Positions 25,860 through 35,290 of a stretch of 64,000 nt of DNA are shown in pieces. Position 1 is the first letter of the stretch. Every line of letters begins with the position of its first letter. Position numbers and translations under genes: made by a program. A model generated the notes under the pieces. That model was given only the letters and a program-made list of their open reading frames with translations, had not been told where the DNA came from and did not search any database. This stretch comes from Anaerolineaceae bacterium (GTDB lineage: Bacteria > Chloroflexota > Anaerolineae > Aggregatilineales > Phototrophicaceae), in the NCBI GenBank assembly GCA_020634165.1, contig JACKCF010000001.1, positions 1,674,001 through 1,738,000 on the forward strand. The letters are read 5' to 3'.

Positions 25860-28376
25860 CTAATCTTCGATCTCTACACGAATTTCTACACGCTCGGTTT
25901 GTGGTTCAGGCTGAAGGTCAGGTTCAGCCTCTACCACCAGGGTAGGCGCGGCGAACATTGAAATCGGCGTTTGTGTGTCGCCATCAGGGTCGATGATTGC
26001 TTGCCAGCGCGCATCCCCCGCCAGTTCCTCGGTCGTTCCGCTGGGGAATTTAACCGTGATTTTGGTGCGCGTCCGGCGCACACTGACGCCATACTGCCGC
26101 ACCGTAATCGCACGATCCCACCCAAACATCCCGCCGACCCAGACTTTGCTCTGGTTGACAATACGAATACCCAACAGCTTGTGCAGCAGATGCAGCGGCA
26201 CAATTCCCGCCAGGTGATCGCGTTCACCCAGGCCAAGCGGCTCGTCTGCATGGTAAAACTGGCTGAATGAACCTTTGTCTTTTGTAACCGCAAGCTGGGC
26301 AGCGATCAGCGCCTTCAGCATTTCGCCAGCCTGCTTGGCGGCATCGGCAGCGATTAGCCCTTCACCCACCAGCGTCAGCCAGAATGGCCAGATACCCCCG
26401 CCACCTTCCGCATTGCTGGGATCATAATGCTTACTGTTCGCTGGAACCATTGTTAATCCATTTGGTCGCCAGAACATATCCGTATCAGTGACCAATTTGA
26501 TAAGTGCTTTACGCTGATTATCGGGCAAATCCCCGACCCACAGCGGCAGCAGCGTATTCACATCAATGCCTGTGGTATCCAGCGTAGTCGCGCTGATGGT
26601 ATAGACGCGGCTCAGGCCATCGCACCATATGCGGTCAATACGGGCATACGTGTTAGCCGTCGTCAGTACCCCATGCCGATGGTGCCACTGAAAATCCTCG
26701 GTTGTATGGCTCTCGCTGATGGGCCGTTCCCGATCGTCCAGACCTTCAATATGCAGCCGAATACGCGGAACATGATTTACCCCACCTTCAATGCGCACAA
26801 CCAGCCGATTTGGGACCAGCAGGCTGTGGTCGATTTCATGTTTGATGTCCCCCTCACCGTTGTCGAGGATGCGTGCGCCGTGGGTAGTAATGTGCGTATC
26901 ACGGTCATGATAGACGAAGTGCCCATCCTGCCACAGGCTGTCCAGCCGCTTGCGTAATATGCTGATGATTTCGTTCAGCATTGGCAGCACCGACTTCTTA
27001 TCCAGATGTTTGGCCATATGATGCAGGGTCGTCGCTTCTGCCAGCAAGTAGGCCAGTAAATCCGGCCCCTCGACATAGCGAATATCCGCCCCCTGCGACC
27101 AGGGCTGCCATGCGGCAAACGTCGGGAAGGCGACATATCCCGTTTGGCGCTCATCCTGCCACTCAGGGTGTTTATCCCGATCCATATCCCGATCATTCGA
27201 TAACCATCGATCCAGAAAGCTCAGCAGTGCCGGGAAAACAGCTTCAAGAAAAGCATCATCCTCGCTTTGTTGGAAGATATGCCACGCCATCCTGGCCAGC
27301 ACAGGCAAACACAGCAGCCCTTGCTTATGACCATTGATGGCGGGTCGATTATCAACCGAGCCGTCGCTGTCTTGCAGTGCCAGGTAATTGCGAATGATGC
27401 CCTGAGCAACTTGCGGGTCAATCGTGGCCATCGCTGTTGCGGCCAGGTACGCCGTGCGCGGGTCCTGACCATCCCATCCGCGCGGATAGTCGCTGCCATC
27501 ACCTTGCGCACTGTAGCCATGTTCAGGGAATCGCTTGGCCGCAAACGTATGTTTCGGGAAAGCCCCGGCGCCCGTAAAGAACGCCTGAATCAGCCGATTG
27601 TAGGACGCTGCGATCAAAAAGTCCCAATCGTGGTTGCTGGTCTGCACTTGTGGGATCATCAAAGCCGCATCGTCGATTTGCTGGAAGTAAGCCTGCCAGC
27701 CTGTAGATAGCCACGCCATCGAGCGCATCAGGGAATCGCGGCGTTCCTTGCCACCCACATGCACCCAGCGAACCGTTGCACTGCTGTTCCCTTCGACGTG
27801 GATGTCTCGTCCCACCTTCGGACGGTCATCACGCGCTTGGCCACCCTCAACCATGACGATAGGTGCCAATTCAGGCAGGTCTCCCAGATAGAGTGCCTGC
27901 CCATCAGCCAGATCAATCAGACCAAGTGCCTGCTCTTTGTTCTTTCGGATCACATGGCCGTAGATATCAAAGCGCAGCTCAACAGAATCACTGGAGGCGT
28001 TCGTCACCGTAATTGCACAGCCAACAGTCTGGGAATCCATCGCCCAGAATTGCATCATCACATTGATGTCTGCCAGCAGTGCGCCTTCAACTTCTATGTA
28101 ATTCGGGGCAAATGCAGTTACGACGGGCGGCTTGTGATAGGCGGCCCCTTCATAAAACAAACGGCCGTCGTGTTCCCACATGGGGACCAGGCTAACAAGC
28201 CCTGCACGACCGCCGTATTGCGTTTGTAATGCGATTGCTGTTTTGTCACCGTCGCTCAGCCGGACTTGCCAGCTCTGGTCATCGAAGTAATCCGTTTTGC
28301 TCAGTCTGGCATCACTTGCCAGGATGAGTAGCTCGGATTGCTTGCTGTCCAGTTCCCAGCGACGGAGGTTTTTCAT
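25860..28376 (-). CDS. Six-hairpin glycosidase, GH63/MGH1-like
   Basis: Large cytoplasmic protein (838 aa, no signal peptide). An N-terminal beta-sandwich of about 270 residues precedes an (alpha/alpha)6 barrel (about 290-790) with the segments YPRGWDGQDPRTAYLAATAMA, YVEGPDLLAYLLAEA and GGGGIWPFW typical of the GH63 / mannosylglycerate-hydrolase / glycogen-debranching glucosidase group. Candidate acids are the Asp of WDGQD and a C-terminal Glu/Asp, but the exact pair cannot be fixed by eye. Its start overlaps the lipoprotein stop as ATGA. The last 40 residues are a charged Pro/Glu-rich tail. A role in trehalose, glucosylglycerate or oligosaccharide breakdown is possible. Confidence 0.7.
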   Translation of the reverse strand: MKNLRRWELDSKQSELLILASDARLSKTDYFDDQSWQVRLSDGDKTAIALQTQYGGRAGLVSLVPMWEHDGRLFYEGAAYHKPPVVTAFAPNYIEVEGALLADINVMMQFWAMDSQTVGCAITVTNASSDSVELRFDIYGHVIRKNKEQALGLIDLADGQALYLGDLPELAPIVMVEGGQARDDRPKVGRDIHVEGNSSATVRWVHVGGKERRDSLMRSMAWLSTGWQAYFQQIDDAALMIPQVQTSNHDWDFLIAASYNRLIQAFFTGAGAFPKHTFAAKRFPEHGYSAQGDGSDYPRGWDGQDPRTAYLAATAMATIDPQVAQGIIRNYLALQDSDGSVDNRPAINGHKQGLLCLPVLARMAWHIFQQSEDDAFLEAVFPALLSFLDRWLSNDRDMDRDKHPEWQDERQTGYVAFPTFAAWQPWSQGADIRYVEGPDLLAYLLAEATTLHHMAKHLDKKSVLPMLNEIISILRKRLDSLWQDGHFVYHDRDTHITTHGARILDNGEGDIKHEIDHSLLVPNRLVVRIEGGVNHVPRIRLHIEGLDDRERPISESHTTEDFQWHHRHGVLTTANTYARIDRIWCDGLSRVYTISATTLDTTGIDVNTLLPLWVGDLPDNQRKALIKLVTDTDMFWRPNGLTMVPANSKHYDPSNAEGGGGIWPFWLTLVGEGLIAADAAKQAGEMLKALIAAQLAVTKDKGSFSQFYHADEPLGLGERDHLAGIVPLHLLHKLLGIRIVNQSKVWVGGMFGWDRAITVRQYGVSVRRTRTKITVKFPSGTTEELAGDARWQAIIDPDGDTQTPISMFAAPTLVVEAEPDLQPEPQTERVEIRVEIED

Positions 28377-29119
28377 TCTCGATTATTTCCTATCCTGGAC
28401 CACGTTCGGGTGGCCTCATCAATCACCAGTATATCGCCGTTGTAGGCTTGTAACACATGGTATCCAGGTGCCGAAACATAATTGCCGCTGGCATCCACTT
28501 CGCCACCATGATGGAACTCATAGCGCGTGACGAACCCCAGCTCTGGATCGACGGCCCAGCCAATCAGGTTACGCAGGTCGTCATTTTCCCGCCACAACTT
28601 GCCAAAACCACGTATTGGCTGTTGCAAGCCTGGTTCCGGCGGCACCAGCGAGGCATCTGTCTCAGGCATGCCTTCTTCCCATGTATCATTATATACGAGC
28701 CAAACCTGATTTCCGTTTTCATCTATAGTCAAAACCCATATCTGCTGGACGGGTTCCAGCCAGAACATGCGCCCATTCTGGAAGGCTTGTTCAGCCATGA
28801 AAACTTGGCCAACGGTCGGGGTCGGGAAGCCCTCCGGCAGGGGTGTCGTTGTGATGGTCTCGGTAGCGGTTGGTCCCGTGCTGGCGACCTGGGCATCAGT
28901 CGATGCGGTACCCGCTGGCGTCATATTGACGTTGGTCCCTTGCGGTTCCGAGGTTGCGGTCACTTGCGCGCCCTGTGCATCGGATGGCACGACCATTGTG
29001 TGCACAACTGTCACCTCGCGCGTAACCTCCACGACAAACTGTGTGGCCGGTTCACCAACCTGGCAGGCCGCTATAAGGGCCATTATCGGCACGAGTAACA
29101 AGGCTAGACGATATCGCAT
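28373..29119 (-). CDS. Lipoprotein with Thr/Pro-rich spacer and repeated aromatic domain
   Basis: Secreted lipoprotein of 248 aa. The signal peptide ends in lipobox LIAAC with Cys-19 as lipidation site. Residues about 30-100 are a Thr/Val/Pro-rich spacer, and the C-terminal 140 residues hold two related units with FQNGRMFW...VWLVYNDTWEEGMP and GFGKLWRENDDLRNLIGWA, a pattern common in Chloroflexota lipoproteins of unknown function. The ATG at 29119 is chosen (GGAG upstream, exact signal peptide); longer frames to 29185 are unsupported. It is coupled by ATGA overlap to the GH63-like glycosidase gene, so it may bind the same carbohydrate outside the cell. Confidence 0.78.
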   Translation of the reverse strand: MRYRLALLLVPIMALIAACQVGEPATQFVVEVTREVTVVHTMVVPSDAQGAQVTATSEPQGTNVNMTPAGTASTDAQVASTGPTATETITTTPLPEGFPTPTVGQVFMAEQAFQNGRMFWLEPVQQIWVLTIDENGNQVWLVYNDTWEEGMPETDASLVPPEPGLQQPIRGFGKLWRENDDLRNLIGWAVDPELGFVTRYEFHHGGEVDASGNYVSAPGYHVLQAYNGDILVIDEATRTWSRIGNNRE

Positions 29120-29441
29120 AGTAATCTCCACGTTTTGCGTCACATTTGTGTTGCTGCGCCATAGTGATTGCAGCAGTAATTGCATACTGATTACGCCAGA
29201 TCAGCCCTCCAAATCGGGCGAAATAGCGTCTTTTCCAACAAGCAAGTCATTTTATCAGACACCTAATCAAACGCAACCGTTCCTGATTCACTGGCCTCAG
29301 AGCGCAGATCAATCGTTGTTTTGGAAGGCGATTCATATCTGTTTCGCAGCGGAATAACACCTGTTCCTGTCGTCATCCGCTGCGTACAATACACACAGCA
29401 ACTACAACCGAAGTACGATTCTTTATGCTAGCAAGGCAATC

Positions 29442-29774
29442 ATGAATATTCGACCCACAGGCGTTACCCTCAATAAAACCGAAGGCTATCTGGAAATTAC
29501 CTGGTCGGATGACCGCGTGTGCAAGTACCCACTATCCCACCTGCGCGAGGCATGCCCCTGTGTAGAATGCCGGGGTGGTCATCAGAATATGGGCATGGAA
29601 CATGCGCCCAAGAATTTGCTGGAATTAAAGCCTGTCCGTGACTATACCGTAAATTCGCTGCATCAGGTCGGCAACTATGCGCTGCAACCAGTATGGAACG
29701 ATGGGCATGACAGTGGCATTTATACCTGGGAATATTTGCGCCACCTTTGCCCGCAATCTGAATCATCAGAGTAG
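29442..29774 (+). CDS. DUF971 / GBBH-like N-terminal domain protein
   Basis: Stand-alone small domain of 110 aa, related to the zinc-binding N-terminal domain of gamma-butyrobetaine hydroxylase. The CPCVEC cluster (Cys-38, Cys-40, Cys-43) together with a later histidine should bind zinc. The GHDSGIYTWEYLRHLCP C-terminus is the family signature. Related proteins occur next to Fe-S assembly genes in other bacteria, but none lie here. It is a single-gene transcript, ended by the terminator at 29796-29830. Function is unknown. Confidence 0.88.
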   Translation: MNIRPTGVTLNKTEGYLEITWSDDRVCKYPLSHLREACPCVECRGGHQNMGMEHAPKNLLELKPVRDYTVNSLHQVGNYALQPVWNDGHDSGIYTWEYLRHLCPQSESSE

Positions 29775-29795
29775 CGCTTACCTGGCACGATAATT

Positions 29796-29830
29796 AAAAA
29801 GCGAGATGGTTGCAGCCGTCTCGCTTTTTT
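29796..29830. terminator. Bidirectional intrinsic terminator
   Basis: AAAAAGCGAGATGG and CCGTCTCGCTTTTTT form a stem of about 14 bp with one T-G pair and a 6-nt loop, flanked by an A-run and a T-run so that it works in both directions. It separates the DUF971 gene from the converging serine hydrolase gene (ends 29853). Confidence 0.9.
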
Positions 29831-29852
29831 GTACTGAAAATGTGGTCGAAAG

Positions 29853-31577
29853 TTAGTCGTCCCACACTGGCTGCCGAATATCCGTAATCAGTGGTGTATT
29901 GGCGAAGTTACACGTCGTCGCCTCAGGAATAAATCCCTCGCGAATTTGCGCCATCTGCGCATCTGGATTGAAGTAGTTATAGACCGCTCGCGATGACTCC
30001 GCGATCACAGGCAGTGACTCGCTGTAATCCAGCCATTCTGGTTGATGCAGCATCATCACCATGACGTAATCCCCACCCGGCGTAAAAAACACTGCCGCAT
30101 TGCCGTGCGTATCTGGAATCCAACCGTGCTTATGGGCGACGCGCGTATCGGCTGGGACGCCTGCCTTGAGCAGCGCATCCACATTGTTATTGGACATCAC
30201 ATGCAGCATCTGCCGACATTCGCGCGGCTCTATCGCGCCATCGAGTAACGGCTCATCGTTGTAGCCGCAGTTGTAGATGTCAGCCAGCAGCCATCCCATA
30301 TCCTCGACTGTTATCTGATTGGAGAAGTCCGCATTGCTTTTGGTTGCATCCACACTCGTCTCTGGAATAGTCAGTGGACGCGGTGGCAGCGGCGGATTGT
30401 TTGGGTCCAGCGTATAAGGCGCCACGATGAAGCTGTTGGTCAGCCCCAAATCCTGGTACATCTGTGTGACGGCATCGGCACCGTCCCATTCATCACCACC
30501 GCCAATCGTGCTTAAGAGGCGGTTGGTCGCAGCATTCTCACTGCAAATCATCGTATTGGCGATGTCTGTTGCCAGTCGCACATCCGGTGGAGTGTCGAGC
30601 GTGGCATACAGTTCAGCCAGGATGGCAACCTTGTTGATGCTCGTGCCACTGAAGGCATACTCGCTGCCAAAAGTGATCGCTTCGCCTGTTTGCAGGTCCA
30701 TCAGGAACATCGCTCCGAAGCGGCTCGTTGCCGGGTCAAAACCGCCGTTGAGCGCAATACGGGCGATCTGCTCACCCAATTGGGCAAATGCCGGACTAAC
30801 AGGTTCGGTTCCCTCAGCCGCGCCACTGCTGCTGATAACCGAGGGTGTTGGTGTCAGAGTGGGCAGATTCAACGTCGAATCGGTAATGGGGTCCGTGTTG
30901 AAATAATTCCCCTGAATTTCCAGCAGGTCAATTGCAACCCAGGCAAAACCAGTTGGCGACTCTGGATAGCGGATCTGCACCCAGGGGAACTGCGTATGAT
31001 ACCCTGTGATTTCGTAGCGCTCGCCAGCCTGGGCAACCCCCACACGCGGATACTGTGTGCCAGGACCATAGCGCACATTAATCTCACCCTGGACGATGCC
31101 TGCCACGTTAAATGAAGGCTGGCTCGTCGCCGTAGCCGAAGGCGTCATCGTGACGCTTTGGGCGCTGCTTCCTGCTTCGGTCGTTGGCGCAAGGATCGTA
31201 GCGATTGGCGTCGAAGTTGGTTGCTGCTGCACACTGACCGCTGACGGATCGATAATATCCTCGGAAATCGGCAGAGTGAATTTATCCCCGGTAACAGTCA
31301 CAATCTCTTCGTAAACCCATCCAATCGGCTCCAGCGATACCGGATCGGCGATCAGCAGCCAGGGATAAAACTCGCTGCGGGCGATCACCGGATAAGATGT
31401 GCCCTGGATCATCTGCCCAACCTGGTCAAAATCCACGCCAGTTCCGGCCCGAATATTGACTTCATTGCTGGCGGTGGCATTCACATTGCTGAGCTGTGCC
31501 TGCGCGGTCTGGAACAAGAGCAACAGACCTGGCACGAGCATTAGGATGATCAGAAAAGTATGTCTGAGGCGCTGCAT
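29853..31577 (-). CDS. Exported serine hydrolase (class A beta-lactamase-like) with two SH3b domains
   Basis: Secreted protein of 574 aa. A signal peptide (ends near AQA-Q) is followed by two bacterial SH3 domains (about residues 28-100 and 155-225, with VNIRAGTG and INVRYGPG) separated by Thr/Pro-rich linkers, then a beta-lactamase-fold domain from about 265. The catalytic SxxK occurs as SINK near residue 310, SEN takes the place of SDN, and the third box reads KHG instead of KTG. SH3b domains bind cell-wall peptides, so a murein-linked hydrolase or D-Ala peptidase role fits better than antibiotic resistance. The ATG at 31577 is chosen (AGGAA upstream); in-frame upstream starts lack a ribosome site. 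Confidence 0.85.
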   Translation of the reverse strand: MQRLRHTFLIILMLVPGLLLLFQTAQAQLSNVNATASNEVNIRAGTGVDFDQVGQMIQGTSYPVIARSEFYPWLLIADPVSLEPIGWVYEEIVTVTGDKFTLPISEDIIDPSAVSVQQQPTSTPIATILAPTTEAGSSAQSVTMTPSATATSQPSFNVAGIVQGEINVRYGPGTQYPRVGVAQAGERYEITGYHTQFPWVQIRYPESPTGFAWVAIDLLEIQGNYFNTDPITDSTLNLPTLTPTPSVISSSGAAEGTEPVSPAFAQLGEQIARIALNGGFDPATSRFGAMFLMDLQTGEAITFGSEYAFSGTSINKVAILAELYATLDTPPDVRLATDIANTMICSENAATNRLLSTIGGGDEWDGADAVTQMYQDLGLTNSFIVAPYTLDPNNPPLPPRPLTIPETSVDATKSNADFSNQITVEDMGWLLADIYNCGYNDEPLLDGAIEPRECRQMLHVMSNNNVDALLKAGVPADTRVAHKHGWIPDTHGNAAVFFTPGGDYVMVMMLHQPEWLDYSESLPVIAESSRAVYNYFNPDAQMAQIREGFIPEATTCNFANTPLITDIRQPVWDD

Positions 31578-31665
31578 GGGATTTCCTGTATCAATGGACA
31601 TCACGGCGGCCATTATAGCATGGGCCACTTTGCCGATAACCCGCGTTTTTCCTACGTTTTAGATG

Positions 31666-31693
31666 TTGACAATAGCCTGAGTTCTGATATGAT
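31666..31693 (+). promoter_or_regulatory. Strong predicted promoter of tRNA-Leu
   Basis: A perfect TTGACA (31666-31671), a 16-nt spacer and TATGAT (31688-31693) precede the tRNA 5' end at 31705. Transcription would start near 31700. Confidence 0.85.
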
Positions 31694-31704
31694 TTGCAGA
31701 CCTT

Positions 31705-31789
31705 GCCGAAGTGGCGGAATTGGCAGACGCGCTACGTTCAGGGCGTAGTTCTCTTTACGGGAGTGTGGGTTCGACTCCCACCTTCGGCA
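31705..31789 (+). tRNA. tRNA-Leu (anticodon CAG)
   Basis: Class II tRNA of 85 nt with a long variable arm. The acceptor stem is GCCGAAG/CTTCGGC with discriminator A at 31789. The anticodon stem CTACG/CGTAG encloses loop TTCAGGG, giving anticodon CAG (codon CUG). The variable arm is TTCTCTTTACGGGAG-like, and the T-arm has GGTTCGACTCC. CCA is not encoded. It has its own promoter and terminator. Confidence 0.96.
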
Positions 31790-31795
31790 CAAACG

Positions 31796-31822
31796 ACGTC
31801 AGGTTACGACCTGGCGTTTTTT
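31796..31822 (+). terminator. Intrinsic terminator of tRNA-Leu
   Basis: ACGTCAGGT (31796-31804) and ACCTGGCGT (31809-31817) form a 9-bp stem with one T-G pair and a TACG tetraloop, followed by a T-run. Confidence 0.9.
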
Positions 31823-31935
31823 GTTTGCTTACTCGTCATATCATTTTGACGTTTGCTGCGATGCACACTTTTGTAAAGCGCATGTTCATCGTATAGTTAG
31901 CCATATGACTCTGGCAATGTGATTACGTGCTGTCT

Positions 31936-32394
31936 ATGTCTACAGAAACGCGCCAGCAACCGCAACAACCAACCCGTGACGCCAAACGCCGTGCGCGCCA
32001 GTTAAGCAGCACACAGGTGATGTTCGCGGTTATTATCGCCATTGGCCTGATGCTGGCGATCAACTTCAGCACCCGCATCCTCGCAGATCGTGATCTACAG
32101 ACGATCAAGAAAACCGTCGAGGACGAAATTGAGGATTTGCGCCAGGAACAGGCCGACCTCATCAGCGAACGTGACTTTGCCCAGAGCGATTCTTATGTGG
32201 CTTTGTGGGCACGCAGCGAGGGCCGCATGGTCCGCGAGGGTGAAATTCTGGTTGTCCCCGTCCCGCTGTCCTCAGCCCTGGAAATTCAAACGGACCAGTC
32301 CTTCTTGCAGGTAGAAGCGGAAACTTCGTTGCCGCGCCCAGAAAACTACCAGCTCTGGTGGAGCCTCTTCTTCGATTCAGAACCGCCGCAGTAA
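31936..32394 (+). CDS. Septum-formation-initiator-like protein (FtsB/DivIC family)
   Basis: Small bitopic membrane protein of 152 aa. A basic cytoplasmic N-terminus (DAKRRARQL) precedes one transmembrane helix (VMFAVIIAIGLMLAINFST, about residues 28-46) and an extracellular coiled coil (DLQTIKKTVEDEIEDLRQEQADLISE), the architecture of FtsB/DivIC, which bridge the division complex. The YVALWARSEGRMVREGEILVVPV segment after the coiled coil matches the family. The ATG at 31936 is preferred to the GTG at 31927, and neither has a strong ribosome site. It converges with the membrane protein gene at 32399. Confidence 0.8.
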   Translation: MSTETRQQPQQPTRDAKRRARQLSSTQVMFAVIIAIGLMLAINFSTRILADRDLQTIKKTVEDEIEDLRQEQADLISERDFAQSDSYVALWARSEGRMVREGEILVVPVPLSSALEIQTDQSFLQVEAETSLPRPENYQLWWSLFFDSEPPQ

Positions 32395-32398
32395 TAGC

Positions 32399-33457
32399 TT
32401 AAGCCTCAGCGGATGTTGAATCGTGCTGGCTCGGCGCATAAATACTGAGCAGCAGCAGCACAAAACCAATCCCAAAGAATACCGCCGCGATCAGCAGCAG
32501 TGTGGTGCTGGAGTTCAAAAACCCTGAACGCACCAGTGCCAGGAAGATTTGCACCATAAAACGATTTTCTGTGCCCGAAAGTTGCCAGTTAGCCGCTAGG
32601 CTGTTGAGTGTTGCCGCCTGTAGCATCAGCAGTGAAAGTAGCACAAGCAGCCCACTAACCATAATGATGCCGCCTGTCCAGCGTCCAAAACTCCTCAGTG
32701 AACCCACAACGAGCAGGACGATCAAACTTAGCAAGGCTATTGGGCAAACAAACAGCAGCGCAATCCCTTGTTGATTGAGCTTCACCAACAGGTTCAGGCC
32801 CTGCAACTCCGTTGCCTCGATATCAAGTGCTTTCAGTGTGACCGAATCCGGTAGACCCGTGCCAATCGCTCGCAGCCAACCCGAAATGCGCTCAGACATA
32901 GGGCTGTAAAGCGCTTCAGGTGGTTGGCACAGCGGCATCTGCACATCTGAACCGTTGAGATGCTGCTGGATAGTGTCAATTTCGTCAGCGGTACAGGCAG
33001 GCAGCGCCAGGAACAATTGCTCAACAGCCGTTTCATTTGCCGTTCCAGTCAGATTACGCTTGAGTGGAACCAGATCAATAGGTTGATCCACGATGCCGAA
33101 GCGTCCAGTGGTCACGCCATCGATGACACTAATGACCAGATCAATTTGCTGTCCAATCCATTCCGGCGGAATCAGATCAGCCGTGATGGTGTGCCACTCT
33201 TCGCCGCTGATGCGTTCTGACAGACCGGAAACGTTGAAAGGCAGCCCTTGTGTTGGGTTCGCGCGCGTCTCGCTGACAATAACTGTTAACAGGTTAGGAA
33301 CCAGTTCCTGGTAAACCTGATCGCGACTGAGTGCCGCACGATACGTGTCCGTGTTGAAGATCGCCTGCGAGACGGCCAGATCAATCGCGGCCAGCAAAAA
33401 GAAAAGAACGGCCCATAGCGCAATAGCTACAGCGAGTAAACGTGCGGGCCATTTCAT
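32399..33457 (-). CDS. Predicted multi-pass membrane protein of unknown function
   Basis: Protein of 352 aa. A first transmembrane helix (LLAVAIALWAVLFFLLAAIDLAV) is followed by an extracytoplasmic domain of about 170 residues with a Cys pair (PACTADE, MPLCQPPE). Three more C-terminal helices follow (about residues 225-250, 258-280 and 310-335), and the chain ends with a short polar tail. No catalytic motif is visible and I do not recognise a family. It ends 4 bp from the stop of the FtsB-like gene on the other strand. An envelope role is likely but unspecified. Confidence 0.65.
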   Translation of the reverse strand: MKWPARLLAVAIALWAVLFFLLAAIDLAVSQAIFNTDTYRAALSRDQVYQELVPNLLTVIVSETRANPTQGLPFNVSGLSERISGEEWHTITADLIPPEWIGQQIDLVISVIDGVTTGRFGIVDQPIDLVPLKRNLTGTANETAVEQLFLALPACTADEIDTIQQHLNGSDVQMPLCQPPEALYSPMSERISGWLRAIGTGLPDSVTLKALDIEATELQGLNLLVKLNQQGIALLFVCPIALLSLIVLLVVGSLRSFGRWTGGIIMVSGLLVLLSLLMLQAATLNSLAANWQLSGTENRFMVQIFLALVRSGFLNSSTTLLLIAAVFFGIGFVLLLLSIYAPSQHDSTSAEA

Positions 33458-33498
33458 AAGGAGAGTGCATTTCTCATAGTCAAATCACACTGAGAGAT

Positions 33499-34569
33499 TT
33501 ACGAGGATGCAGAATGCTGTTCGAGTCGCAAAAATGGTGGCGGTGTGCCTGCGTAACCAATCAATTTGGCTGTTACACGGCCTACCTGGACGGTGCCGCC
33601 TAGATCACTCCCAGACTTTACAAGCCCTAAACCGAAAACCGTGCCATCGGGTGTCTGTGCGCTGCTTGTCAAAGTGCCGATTTTTTGCCCTTCGGCGACA
33701 ATGTCAACCGGAGTTGGCTGGATTTCGCTCAATTCCAGGCGGACCAACAGGCGCGCAATGCGTTCTCGGCTGTCCATTCGCGCGATAATTTCCTGCCCCG
33801 TATAACAGCCCTTGTTAAAGCTCACCTCATCATACAGCCCAATTTCCAGTGGAATCGTATTTGCGAATTCGGGTGCAGCAGGGTGCCCCGCCCGGATGCG
33901 CAACACATTATATGTAAGCGATCCCGCCGGAATCAGCGCGTATGGTTGTCCCCCTGCAAGCACGTGCTCATAGATAAAAGGTGCTTGCCCAAGATCGCAG
34001 ATAATCATCCAATGGCTGCCAACGAGCGGCTTGTTCCTGAGTATCATAACAGTAGCATCGGCAACTGAAAGTGATTTGGCAACCAGCACGTCAGACTGGG
34101 TGAAATCACTTTCCAGCTTCATGACGATGTCTTTGGCATTTGGCCCATGCAATCCGAACAGGACTGTTTGGGCTGTGATGTCAGCGACTTGCACATCATC
34201 GCCGAAGAAAACTTTGCTTTGCAAAAACTGGCGCACAACGGGACCACGTCCTGGCTCGGTAATGAGTAGCAAAGCGTCGTCTATCGCGTAAACCATTACC
34301 CGATCAATCACGCGCCCGTTCTCATTAGTGAAAATAGTCGCGCGCCCCTCGCCATCTGCGAGGTTAACAAGCTTGTTCGTTGACATGCGATTGAGAAATT
34401 CAGCGCACGTTTTGCCCGTGACGCGCAGGCGACCCTGATGCGAGCGGTCCAGAAGGACGGCATTTTGTAGAGCGTGAGCGTATTCGGTTGCTCGGTCGGT
34501 GTAGTGCAGTGGAATGCCATCCTCGGCCAATGTCGCCCCATGCCGGAGATGCGTATCGCGCAAGCTCAT
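33499..34569 (-). CDS. ygfZ: YgfZ/GcvT-family folate-binding protein
   Basis: Protein of 356 aa with the glycine-cleavage T-protein fold. The KGCYTGQEIIARMDSR segment (near residues 253-268) is the diagnostic YgfZ signature K-G-C-Y-x-G-Q-E, whose Cys is needed for the tetrahydrofolate-dependent role in Fe-S cluster enzyme repair or assembly. The T-protein aminomethyl-transfer residues are not conserved in this clade. Its ATG overlaps the stop of gmk as ATGA, so the two are translationally coupled. Confidence 0.9.
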   Translation of the reverse strand: MSLRDTHLRHGATLAEDGIPLHYTDRATEYAHALQNAVLLDRSHQGRLRVTGKTCAEFLNRMSTNKLVNLADGEGRATIFTNENGRVIDRVMVYAIDDALLLITEPGRGPVVRQFLQSKVFFGDDVQVADITAQTVLFGLHGPNAKDIVMKLESDFTQSDVLVAKSLSVADATVMILRNKPLVGSHWMIICDLGQAPFIYEHVLAGGQPYALIPAGSLTYNVLRIRAGHPAAPEFANTIPLEIGLYDEVSFNKGCYTGQEIIARMDSRERIARLLVRLELSEIQPTPVDIVAEGQKIGTLTSSAQTPDGTVFGLGLVKSGSDLGGTVQVGRVTAKLIGYAGTPPPFLRLEQHSASS

Positions 34570-35195
34570 GAGCAGACCTGCGTCGCATCCTGGCGCGCCA
34601 CTCGTTCCTGCTGGATAATTTCCATCAATTGGGTGGCTGCTGTGTCGCGGTCCTCATTGATGATCGTATGGTCGCATTCAACCTGGAAGGGCAGTTCAAG
34701 CAGTCTGGCTCGCTCAAGCCGTTCTAGGATGACATCTTCCGTATCTTCACGGATTTCCATTCGTTCTCGCAAATTAGAGAGAATATCTGCTTCTGAATTG
34801 CCAGGAACAGTGACGAACACCAGCACCGTATCAGTCGGATAGGATTGCTTGAGGATGCGCGCACCCAGCACTTCGATGTCTGCAATAATATCTCGTCCAG
34901 CTTCCAGCGCCTGTTCGACACTGGCACGCGGCACACCATAGAAATTGCCCGGTGTCACTTCCTGATATTCAACCAGTTGATTGTTGGTAATCATGCTCAG
35001 GAATTGGTCTTTAGTCAGGAAGTGGTAGTCAATGCCATCGATTTCACCAGGCCGCTTGTCACGGGTCGTCGTCGTTACCAGTTCAAACAGGTCGTCCATC
35101 TCCGCCAGCGCAACCTTCATCAGCGTATTCTTACCCGCGCCGCCCGGACCGACCATCACAAACAGTAAACCGCGTTCTGCTTTGTCTACCACCAT
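34566..35195 (-). CDS. gmk: Guanylate kinase
   Basis: Phosphorylates GMP to GDP. The P-loop GPGGAGKNTL is at residues 17-26, followed by the GMP-binding region TTTTRDKRPGEIDGIDYHF and EYQEVTPGNFYGVP. The C-terminal lid is rich in Arg/Glu (RERMEIRED). Length (209 aa) is normal. The P-loop has Gly-Gly and Asn where SGAGKGTL is usual, a mild deviation. The gene precedes and overlaps ygfZ. Confidence 0.92.
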   Translation of the reverse strand: MVVDKAERGLLFVMVGPGGAGKNTLMKVALAEMDDLFELVTTTTRDKRPGEIDGIDYHFLTKDQFLSMITNNQLVEYQEVTPGNFYGVPRASVEQALEAGRDIIADIEVLGARILKQSYPTDTVLVFVTVPGNSEADILSNLRERMEIREDTEDVILERLERARLLELPFQVECDHTIINEDRDTAATQLMEIIQQERVARQDATQVCS

Positions 35196-35290
35196 CGCAT
35201 CCTATCTCTTTCTTGCTTGGGTACAGTTTAGCATCATCACCTTGCGCCGACCAGACAGCAACCTGCCAGTTCACATTAAGGCCGTTAATT

